From positions 1 to 7,460 of the forward strand of contig JAGAMQ010000002.1 of the NCBI GenBank assembly GCA_017624645.1: DNA of 7,460 nucleotides, written 5' to 3'. Within the stretch, counting starts at the first letter, position 1; each line of letters begins with the position of its first letter. The DNA comes from Oscillospiraceae bacterium (lineage in GTDB: Bacteria > Bacillota > Clostridia > Oscillospirales > Oscillospiraceae). The translations under genes and the position numbers were made by a program. Shown in pieces: positions 1 through 5,220 of the stretch. A model generated the notes under the pieces. The model did not search any database. It saw only the letters and a program-made list of their open reading frames with translations, and was not told where the DNA came from.

Positions 1-774
1 AAGCACCCCCACGGAGACGGTACCCTTACCTACACCCCTCTGAGGGGTGACATCACCATGTTCAATGTGAATTTCGGCTATGTGCCGGAAAAAACCGTAT
101 TGCATGATGTGACCCTGTACGCCCATCCCGGCCAGAAGATCGCCTTTGTGGGCGCTACCGGTGCCGGCAAGACCACCATCACCAACCTCATCAACCGATT
201 CTACGATATTGCCGACGGCAAGATCCGTTACGATGATATCAACATCAATAAGATCAAAAAGCCGGACCTGCGCCGGAGCTTGGGCGTTGTGCTGCAGGAT
301 ACCAACCTGTTCACCGGGACGGTGATGGACAACATCCGCTACGGCAAGCTGGATGCCACCGACGAAGAATGTATCCAGGCGGCAAAAATTGCCAATGCCC
401 ACGATTTCATCACCCGTCTGCCTGAGGGCTATGACACGGAGCTTACCGGCAACGGTGCCAGTCTTTCCCAGGGTCAGCGGCAACTCATTGCCATTGCCCG
501 GGCGGCGGTGGCAGATCCTCCGGTGATGATCCTGGACGAAGCCACCTCCTCCATCGATACCCGTACCGAAGCCTTGGTACAGAGGGGCATGGATGCGCTG
601 ATGCAGGGCAGAACCACCTTTGTCATTGCCCACCGGCTTTCCACAGTGCGCAATGCCGACTGCATCATGGTGCTGGATCAGGGCAGGATCATCGAACGGG
701 GCAGCCACGAAGACCTCATTGCCCAAAAGGGCACTTACTACCGGCTCTATACCGGTGCTTTCGAACTGGATTAA
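1..774 (+). CDS. ABC exporter ATP-binding domain, C-terminal part (5' end outside window)
   Basis: This is the nucleotide-binding half of an MsbA/MdlB-like ABC exporter, which couples ATP hydrolysis to export across the cytoplasmic membrane. The frame is open from base 1, so the ATG at 58 is an internal methionine; 257 residues are visible. In order (numbered from base 1) they show Walker A GATGAGKTT at about 51-59, Q-loop glutamine 99, the ABC signature LSQGQ at 155-159, Walker B VMILDE ending in catalytic Glu180, D-loop SSID, and switch histidine 211 in AHRLST. All hydrolysis residues are present, so this half-site looks competent. The transmembrane domain expected for this family must lie upstream. 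Such genes often come in pairs encoding a heterodimer, but no partner is visible. The substrate cannot be told from this domain. The gene ends in TAA and runs into a hairpin terminator within 10 bases. Confidence 0.95.
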   Translation, partial: KHPHGDGTLTYTPLRGDITMFNVNFGYVPEKTVLHDVTLYAHPGQKIAFVGATGAGKTTITNLINRFYDIADGKIRYDDININKIKKPDLRRSLGVVLQDTNLFTGTVMDNIRYGKLDATDEECIQAAKIANAHDFITRLPEGYDTELTGNGASLSQGQRQLIAIARAAVADPPVMILDEATSSIDTRTEALVQRGMDALMQGRTTFVIAHRLSTVRNADCIMVLDQGRIIERGSHEDLIAQKGTYYRLYTGAFELD

Positions 775-781
775 GAAGCAC

Positions 782-813
782 AAAGCGGACACCACACAGG
801 TGTCCGCTTTAAA
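782..813 (+). terminator. Hairpin terminator after the ABC exporter gene
   Basis: A perfect 12-bp stem (782-793 with 799-810) closes a 5-base loop, acaca. It begins 8 bases after the ABC gene stop codon. The stem ends in AAA/TTT, and the following bases are only TTTAAAT, so the U-tract is short. Because the stem starts with AAA and ends with TTT it could also work on the opposite strand. Position and stem quality support an intrinsic terminator. Confidence 0.8.
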
Positions 814-847
814 TATTCGAGTTTATGGAGCAGTTTGGTTTGCGGTA

Positions 848-986
848 TGCACCCTTGCCCCCCGCGCTTGCGAGGGGGGTGGGTCGCTGTAAGGCGAGCC
901 GGGGGGAGCTTTGTGCCGCAACGACTCCCCCAGCTTCGCTACGCTCAGCAGCCCCCTCATAAATGCGGGGGCCAAGATGCGGATGC
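848..986. repeat. MITE-like GC-rich hairpin repeat with imperfect inverted ends
   Basis: This non-coding stretch carries three C-tract/G-tract stem-loops: 858-863 with 874-879, 902-908 with 925-931 (seven perfect pairs, GGGGGAG/CTCCCCC), and 952-956 with 967-971. Its ends mirror each other imperfectly. The left end reads TGCACCCTTGCCCCC; the reverse complement of the right end reads TGCATCCGCATCTTGGCCCCC. Each end is followed by a GAGGGGG-containing hairpin and TG. Repeats of this general design, with C-rich inverted ends and a short structured core, are in my recollection common between genes in Ruminococcaceae. I see no reading frame with protein-like character. Boundaries are approximate and I cannot count copies from one window. 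Confidence 0.6.
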
Positions 987-1001
987 ACTGTACACGAAGA
1001 A

Positions 1002-1034
1002 AGATCCCCGGTTCCCAAAGGAACCGGGGAGATC
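1002..1034 (-). terminator. Hairpin terminator after the P-loop protein gene
   Basis: A perfect 10-bp GC-rich stem (1006-1015 CCCCGGTTCC with 1020-1029) closes a 4-base loop. It lies 16 bases beyond the stop codon of the minus-strand P-loop gene. Read on the minus strand the stem is followed by ATCTTTCTTCG, a moderately T-rich tract. The + strand side lacks a T-run, so termination is most likely for minus-strand transcripts. Confidence 0.85.
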
Positions 1035-1044
1035 TCGTTCATGA

Positions 1045-1452
1045 TTACAGATATGCCTTAACGGCTTCGGAAGCCAGAGCGGGATCGTCGGACACGGTCA
1101 CGGTGATCTCCATGAAGTTGGCCTCGGCGAACTTTGCGCACCAGAGGATGAACTCCTCACCGGCGGCACGGTCATTGCCGATGGTCTTGTACAGATTGTC
1201 GATGTAAACATTGGTAATATCGTAATTACCGGCATGCAGGCCGCTGAGCAGACCCTTCAGCATATCGGGGTTGTTGATGCCGTACTCCTTGGAGTCCACA
1301 AGGCGAACCTTATGGGGCAGGTCGTAGGTCAGCTTCTTGTCGTACTCAATGCAAACCACATCGCCGTGAGCGTTTGCCACTGCGTCACGGACGGAGTCGA
1401 TCAGCTTCTTGGTCTTGCCGGAGCCCTTCAGGCCCATAATAACATGAATCAT
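1045..1452 (-). CDS. Small P-loop ATP-binding protein of unknown function
   Basis: This 135-residue protein has a Walker A motif, GLKGSGKT, at residues 7-14, right at the N-terminus. A hydrophobic strand ending in aspartate, VYID at 82-85, is a plausible Walker B. A last strand, ITVTVSDDP near 116-124, sits where a sensor loop would be. It has no membrane segment or signal peptide, so it is probably cytosolic. The size fits a single minimal P-loop domain. Similar small Clostridia proteins have, as I recall, been labelled 'PilT-like', but nothing here indicates a role in pili. The ATG at 1452-1450 is chosen because AAAGGAGG lies 8 bases upstream (core at 1461-1466). The gene lies downstream of pgi on the same strand but has its own promoter and terminator. 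ATP binding is well supported; the function is unknown. Confidence 0.85.
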   Translation of the reverse strand: MIHVIMGLKGSGKTKKLIDSVRDAVANAHGDVVCIEYDKKLTYDLPHKVRLVDSKEYGINNPDMLKGLLSGLHAGNYDITNVYIDNLYKTIGNDRAAGEEFILWCAKFAEANFMEITVTVSDDPALASEAVKAYL

Positions 1453-1474
1453 AGGAAATTCCTCCTTTGCTGTG

Positions 1475-1514
1475 CAGCTTGTAGCTGTATGTTAATTTTA
1501 TCAGCTACAGGCTG
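1475..1514. promoter_or_regulatory. Paired dyad sites around the -10 box (candidate operator)
   Basis: Two 13-bp sites flank the -10 box: CAGCTTGTAGCTG at 1475-1487 and CAGCTACAGGCTG at 1502-1514. The first is a perfect palindrome of the form CAGCT-N3-AGCTG; the second is the same with one mismatch. Together they also form an inverted repeat with one mismatch. They are 27 bp centre to centre, with the -10 box between them. One site lies in the -35/-10 spacer and the other at or just after the expected transcription start. This is where a repressor would block polymerase. No regulator gene is visible nearby. Confidence 0.5.
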
Positions 1515-1523
1515 TTTTTGCAA
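1495..1523 (-). promoter_or_regulatory. Sigma-A-like promoter of the P-loop protein gene
   Basis: On the minus strand a -35 box TTGCAA (1523-1518) and a -10 box TAAAAT (1500-1495) are separated by exactly 17 bp. Transcription would start near 1488, giving a leader of roughly 35 bases that contains the AGGAGG site. The promoter lies in the 111-base gap after pgi. I see no convincing terminator after pgi, so the gene may also receive read-through. Confidence 0.7.
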
Positions 1524-1563
1524 CACCTAATTGTAAAATTATCGGTTTTTTTTAGGGTGCTGA

Positions 1564-2868
1564 TTAAACCTCATAACCGGGCTTGCCCAGCAGCTGGAAC
1601 ATGTTGCGCTTATAAAACTCCACACCGGGCTGGTTGAAGGGATTCACATCCAGCATATAGGCAGAAACACCGCAGGCAAGCTCAAAGAAATAGAACATCT
1701 CGCCCAGCTTTTGGGCATCCAGCTGACCCATATCCATGGTGATCACCGGCACACCACCGTCCACATGGGCAGCCAAGGTGCCAAGGTATGCCTTTTCGTC
1801 CACGAAGTCCAGGGTCTTACCCTCAAGATAGTTCAGACCGTCCAGATTCTTGTGATCGCCGCCAATGGTCAGCTTCTTCCCGGGGGCGTCAAACCGGATC
1901 ATGGTCTCAAAAATGTTCCGCTCGCCCTGCTGGATCATCTGACCCAGAGAGTGGAGGTCGGGGGTAAACTCGGCGGTGACAGGGAAGATACCCTTGCCGT
2001 CCTTGCCCTCGCTCTCGCCGAAGAGCTGCTGCCACCAGCCGCCCATCATCCGGTAGCCCGGCTCAAAGGACTCCATGATCTCCATGCACTTACCGCTGCG
2101 GTACAAAAGGTTGCGGATCGCGGCGTACAGCCAAACAGGATTCTCAAAGGAACGGATATCGTAATCCTTCTTTGCCTGGGCAGCGCCCCGCATCACTTCC
2201 ATGGGATCGATGCCGGCAACGGCCATGGGCAAAAGACCTACAGCAGTGAGCACACTGTAACGGCCACCCACATTGGGGGGGATCACAAAGGTCTCCCAGC
2301 CTTCCTCGGTGGCCATCTGACGCAGGGCACCCTTGACGGGATCCGTAATGGCGTAGGTGCGCTTCTTGGCGCCCTCGGTGCCGTACTTCCGCTCCAGCAG
2401 CCAGCGCAGTGCCCGGGTGGCAATGGCAGGCTCGGTGGTAGTACCGGACTTGGAAATGATGGCGATGGAAAAATCCTTGCCCTCCAGCAGCCGCTGCAGC
2501 TCAGTAAAGTGGCGGGTGGACAGGGTATTGCCGGCGTAGTAGATCTGGGGATCACCCTTACCCTTGCCTATGTTGTGGTTGGGGCCTTGGAGCAGCTCGA
2601 TGGCGGCACGGGGTCCCAAATAGCTGCCGCCGATGCCGATGACTACAAACACATCGCTGTTTTCCCGGATCTCCTTGGCGGCGGCACGGATACGGCGAAT
2701 CTCGTCGGTCTCCTGCTCCACGGGCAGATCCAGCCAGCCCAGGAAATCATTTCCCTCGCCGCTGCCCTCCGTAAGGGTCTGATGGGCGGCAAAAACCTCT
2801 TTCTCCGTGGCGAGTAGGTCGGGCAGGGAGATCTGTCCCCATACATTGGAAATATCAACTTTGATCAT
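1564..2868 (-). CDS. pgi: Glucose-6-phosphate isomerase
   Basis: The enzyme interconverts glucose-6-phosphate and fructose-6-phosphate in the cytosol, linking glycolysis and gluconeogenesis to glycogen synthesis. The 434-residue product matches the compact Firmicute form (about 450 residues). Visible motifs are GIGGSYLG at 78-85 and the phosphate-binding SKSGTTTEPA at 139-148. The first family signature is NVGGRYSVLTAVG near 199-211, and the second is FNQPGVEFYK at 411-420. Likely catalytic residues are Glu285 (FGES), His306 (DLHS) and Lys420. The start at 2868 is preferred over an in-frame ATG at 2913, because GGAAGGA sits 6 bases upstream of it. The 2913 ATG also overlaps the -10 box of the promoter and so would not be in the mRNA. 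The gene is transcribed divergently from glgB. Confidence 0.96.
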   Translation of the reverse strand: MIKVDISNVWGQISLPDLLATEKEVFAAHQTLTEGSGEGNDFLGWLDLPVEQETDEIRRIRAAAKEIRENSDVFVVIGIGGSYLGPRAAIELLQGPNHNIGKGKGDPQIYYAGNTLSTRHFTELQRLLEGKDFSIAIISKSGTTTEPAIATRALRWLLERKYGTEGAKKRTYAITDPVKGALRQMATEEGWETFVIPPNVGGRYSVLTAVGLLPMAVAGIDPMEVMRGAAQAKKDYDIRSFENPVWLYAAIRNLLYRSGKCMEIMESFEPGYRMMGGWWQQLFGESEGKDGKGIFPVTAEFTPDLHSLGQMIQQGERNIFETMIRFDAPGKKLTIGGDHKNLDGLNYLEGKTLDFVDEKAYLGTLAAHVDGGVPVITMDMGQLDAQKLGEMFYFFELACGVSAYMLDVNPFNQPGVEFYKRNMFQLLGKPGYEV

Positions 2869-2908
2869 TTTTGTTCCTTCCTTTCCATCGTCATAGGATT
2901 CTATGTTT

Positions 2909-2937
2909 ATCATACCTCAAAAATCCCTGAAAGGCAA
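2909..2937 (-). promoter_or_regulatory. Sigma-A-like promoter of pgi
   Basis: On the minus strand the -35 box TTGCCT (2937-2932) and the -10 box TATGAT (2914-2909) are separated by 17 bp. Transcription would start near 2902, about 34 bases before the chosen pgi start codon. The -10 box contains the upstream in-frame ATG at 2913, which argues against the longer pgi protein. Confidence 0.75.
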
Positions 2938-2960
2938 CCCTGTGATGATAAAAAAGAATA

Positions 2961-2990
2961 TCCTCCACTGTGGGATTGACGAATGGAGGA
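2961..2990. promoter_or_regulatory. Inverted repeat over the glgB -35 box
   Basis: TCCTCCA at 2961-2967 is matched by its perfect reverse complement TGGAGGA at 2984-2990, with 16 bases between. The -35 box of the glgB promoter (2976-2981) lies within the spacer. A smaller dyad, CCAC-T-GTGG, lies at 2965-2973. The location suggests an operator between the divergent promoters. A 7-bp repeat is short, and the right arm is purine-rich like a ribosome binding site, so this is tentative. Confidence 0.3.
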
Positions 2991-3004
2991 AAGGGGGATA
3001 AAAT
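2976..3004 (+). promoter_or_regulatory. Sigma-A-like promoter of glgB
   Basis: The -35 box TTGACG (2976-2981) and -10 box TAAAAT (2999-3004) have a 17-bp spacer. Transcription would start near 3011, leaving a leader of about 30 bases with the AAAGGGG ribosome binding site at 3027-3033. The -35 box is only 38 bp from the divergent pgi -35 box, so both promoters share one short control region. Confidence 0.8.
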
Positions 3005-3041
3005 ATATAAGGAGAATTATTTTTTCAAAGGGGTGTTCCGG

Positions 3042-5018
3042 ATGAAGTACAGGATTTTGGAAGCAGACCCCCGGCTTGGCCGGTTTGAAAGGGATATTGA
3101 CCTGCGGATGGAAAACTACCACCGAAAAAAGGCGCAGCTGCTGCAAAATTGCCGCAGCCTGCAAAGCTTTGCCAATGGCTATCTGTACTTTGGCTTTCAC
3201 CAAACTCCCGAGGGCTGGTATTATCGGGAGTGGGCGCCGGGTGCCGACCAACTGTATCTTTCCGGCGACTTCAACGACTGGGACCGGCGAAGCTGCCCCT
3301 TAACCCGGCTGGAAAATGGCGTTTGGGAGGTATTTCTCCCGGGAAAAAATGCCCTCCGGCAGGATCAGCAGGTCCTTACCGTGGTCATCAAAGACGGCAG
3401 AGAGCTGGAGAGGATTCCCGCCTATGCCCAGCGGGTGGTGCAGGACCCCCACAGCTACACATGGAGTGCCCAGATCCGGGAGCAAAAAAGCTACCCCTGG
3501 ACAGATAAGGGCTTCCAACCCAAGAAGAATCTTTTTATTTACGAATGTCATGTGGGCATGGCACAGGAGCACGGCAGAGTAGGCACCTACCGGGAGTTCA
3601 CCCAGTATATCCTGCCCCGGATCCATGCTCTGGGCTATAACACCATTCAGATCATGGCGGTGATGGAGCACCCTTACTATGCCAGCTTTGGCTATCAGGT
3701 GACCAATTTCTTTGCCGCCTCTTCCCGGTTTGGCACACCGGAGGAATTGAAAGAGCTGGTAAATACCGCCCACAAGCTGGGCATCGCGGTGCTTCTGGAT
3801 GTGGTCCATTCCCACGCCAGCGGCAACACCCGGGAGGGTCTCAATGAATTTGACGGCACCGACTGCCAGTACTTCCACCAGGGCAGTCGGGGTGACCACA
3901 GCGCCTGGGGCACCAAATGCTTTGACTACAGCAAGCCGGAGGTGCTCCATTTCCTCCTGTCCAATCTGAAATTCTGGCAGACGGAGTACCACTTTGACGG
4001 CTTCCGTTTCGACGGTGTTACCTCCATGCTGTATCTGGATCACGGACTGGGCACCAGCTTTGACTGTGAGGAGAAGTATTTCTCCATGAACACCGATATC
4101 GACGCCATTACCTACCTGCAGCTGGCAACGGAGCTTGTCCGGCAGGTAAATCCCAACGCCATCCTCATCGCCGAGGACATGTCCGCCATGCCGGGTATGT
4201 GCCTGCCGGTGGAAGACGGGGGCATCGGCTTTGACTACCGCCTTGCCATGGGCGAACCGGATATGTGGATCCGGCTCATCAAAGACCACCGGGACGAAGA
4301 CTGGGATCTGGGGCATATCTACTATGAACTCACTGTCCGCCGTCCCCGGGAAAAGGTCATCGGCTACTGCGAATCCCACGATCAGGCACTGGTGGGGGAC
4401 AAGACCATCCTGTTCCGGCTGTGTGATCAGGAAATGTACTGGTCCATGAATAAGGAAAGTAACAGCTCTGTCATTGACCGGGGCATGGCGCTGCACAAAA
4501 TGCTGCGGCTCATTACCGCCTCTTTGGGCGGCGAAGGCTATCTGACCTTTATGGGCAACGAGTTCGGCCATCCGGAGTGGATCGATTTCCCCCGGGAGGG
4601 GAACGGTTGGAGCCACCACTACTGCCGCCGCCAGTGGTCCTTGGCGGAAGACCCCAATTTGCGCTACGGCGCTTTGCGGGATTTCGACCGGGATATGGTA
4701 AAGACCCTGAAAAAGCACCGGGTCCAAGGGGGAAAGGATCGGCAGCTTTGGCTGGACCACCACCGTAAAACCTTGGTATACAAAAAGGGCAGCCTGTTCT
4801 TCGCTTTCAACTTCCATCCCTCAAGCAGCTACGAGGCCTGCTTCCTTCCGGTGGAGAAAAAAGGACGCTATCAGGTGGTGCTGTCCACCGATGACCACTG
4901 CTACGGAGGTCACGGACGCATCTGGCACGAAACTTACGAAACCGTACTGCAAGACGGCAGACCGGGAATCCTCCTGTACCTGCCTTGCCGCACTGCAGTC
5001 ATACTAAAGTCGATATAA
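3042..5018 (+). CDS. glgB: 1,4-alpha-glucan branching enzyme, eukaryote-like (GH13) type
   Basis: The enzyme cuts alpha-1,4-glucan chains and re-attaches the piece by an alpha-1,6 bond, creating glycogen branches in the cytosol. The 658 residues show an N-terminal CBM48-like domain (about 55-140, with YREWAPGA and FNDWDR), a GH13 barrel (about 160-520) and a C-terminal beta domain. Conserved regions are DVVHSH at 253-258, nucleophile Asp324 in GFRFDGVTS, acid/base Glu378 in IAEDMS, and Asp447 in ESHDQALVGDK. Blocks such as MEHPYYASFGYQV and GNEFGHPEWIDFPR closely resemble human GBE1 as I remember it, placing it near subfamily GH13_8 rather than the usual bacterial GH13_9. The ATG at 3042 is chosen because AAAGGGG lies 8 bases upstream. 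An in-frame GTG at 2970 lies upstream of the promoter's transcription start. The last codons (S-I-stop) are provided by the hairpin array that begins at 5010. No other glycogen gene is in view. Confidence 0.95.
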   Translation: MKYRILEADPRLGRFERDIDLRMENYHRKKAQLLQNCRSLQSFANGYLYFGFHQTPEGWYYREWAPGADQLYLSGDFNDWDRRSCPLTRLENGVWEVFLPGKNALRQDQQVLTVVIKDGRELERIPAYAQRVVQDPHSYTWSAQIREQKSYPWTDKGFQPKKNLFIYECHVGMAQEHGRVGTYREFTQYILPRIHALGYNTIQIMAVMEHPYYASFGYQVTNFFAASSRFGTPEELKELVNTAHKLGIAVLLDVVHSHASGNTREGLNEFDGTDCQYFHQGSRGDHSAWGTKCFDYSKPEVLHFLLSNLKFWQTEYHFDGFRFDGVTSMLYLDHGLGTSFDCEEKYFSMNTDIDAITYLQLATELVRQVNPNAILIAEDMSAMPGMCLPVEDGGIGFDYRLAMGEPDMWIRLIKDHRDEDWDLGHIYYELTVRRPREKVIGYCESHDQALVGDKTILFRLCDQEMYWSMNKESNSSVIDRGMALHKMLRLITASLGGEGYLTFMGNEFGHPEWIDFPREGNGWSHHYCRRQWSLAEDPNLRYGALRDFDRDMVKTLKKHRVQGGKDRQLWLDHHRKTLVYKKGSLFFAFNFHPSSSYEACFLPVEKKGRYQVVLSTDDHCYGGHGRIWHETYETVLQDGRPGILLYLPCRTAVILKSI

Positions 5019-5202
5019 ATCCCTTGCGGGATTTTCGATATTTCCCTTGGGGAATCGATATGTGCTGACGCACTCGATATGCCCTGCGGGGCGAGAGGGG
5101 ATTTATATTGCACTCGTCGCCGACGGCGACATATCGAATCGGGAAACGATATATCGATTTTGCCGTGAGGCAAAAATATCGAGTTGCAAAGCAACATATC
5201 GA
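5010..5202. repeat. Array of eight stem-loops with mirrored TCGATAT / ATATCGA spacers
   Basis: Four copies of TCGATAT (5010-5016, 5035-5041, 5055-5061, 5074-5080) and four copies of its reverse complement ATATCGA (5131-5137, 5151-5157, 5176-5182, 5196-5202) bracket eight hairpins of unrelated sequence. The stems (pairs) are 5017-5023/5028-5034 (7), 5042-5046/5050-5054 (5), 5062-5065/5070-5073 (4), 5081-5084/5089-5092 (4), 5116-5121/5125-5130 (6), 5138-5141/5147-5150 (4), 5158-5164/5169-5175 (7) and 5183-5187/5191-5195 (5). The loops are 3-5 bases; the seventh, GTGA, fits a GNRA tetraloop. The outer ends form a 9-bp perfect inverted repeat, AGTCGATAT (5008-5016) with ATATCGACT (5196-5204). A 23-base core at 5093-5115 separates the halves. 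It overlaps the glgB stop and ends 18 bases before the four-helix-bundle gene. I see no convincing promoter inside. The first hairpin, followed by TTTT, might weakly terminate glgB transcripts. Confidence 0.93.
5013..5108 (+). other. Alternative 11-bp long-range helix inside the array
   Basis: ATATAAATCCC at 5013-5023 is perfectly complementary to GGGATTTATAT at 5098-5108 in the array core. This helix would enclose hairpins two to four and would compete with the first hairpin, which uses 5017-5023. It could be an alternative fold, or it could mark the left half as a sub-element with its own inverted ends. Confidence 0.5.
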
Positions 5203-5220
5203 CTAAAAGGAGCAGCCTAT

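Noticed and set aside
1531..1560. Possible terminator after pgi
   Set aside because: Only a 5-bp AT-only hairpin (TAATT/AATTA) and an A/T run are present, and the run does not follow a stable stem on the minus strand.
1711..2817. 368-codon open frame on the + strand
   Set aside because: It lies antisense to pgi, whose motifs are complete; the translated sequence is low in recognisable features and rich in H, G and L, as expected of a shadow frame.
2869..2913. 15-residue N-terminal extension of Pgi from ATG 2913
   Set aside because: That ATG lies inside the -10 box, so it should not be transcribed, and GGAAGGA is correctly spaced for the start at 2868.
2970..3041. 24-residue N-terminal extension of GlgB from GTG 2970
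   Set aside because: The region contains the glgB -35 and -10 boxes and no ribosome binding site before the GTG; AAAGGGG precedes ATG 3042.
3300..4817. 505-codon open frame on the minus strand
   Set aside because: It is antisense to glgB over its catalytic domain, shows no recognisable protein family, and is explained by the GC-rich codon pattern of glgB.
5108..5137. Possible promoter TTGCAC / TATCGA for the four-helix-bundle gene
   Set aside because: The -10 match is poor and both boxes fall on array core and spacer sequence, so the resemblance is probably incidental.
5010..5202. CRISPR-like array
   Set aside because: The repeated unit is only 7 bases and inverts half way, and the segments between are self-complementary hairpins, not foreign-looking spacers; no cas gene is present.
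5047..5220. N-terminal extension of the four-helix-bundle protein from TTG 5047
   Set aside because: The extension is the hairpin array read as codons. A good ribosome binding site lies 8 bases before ATG 5221, and the family homology fits the shorter protein.
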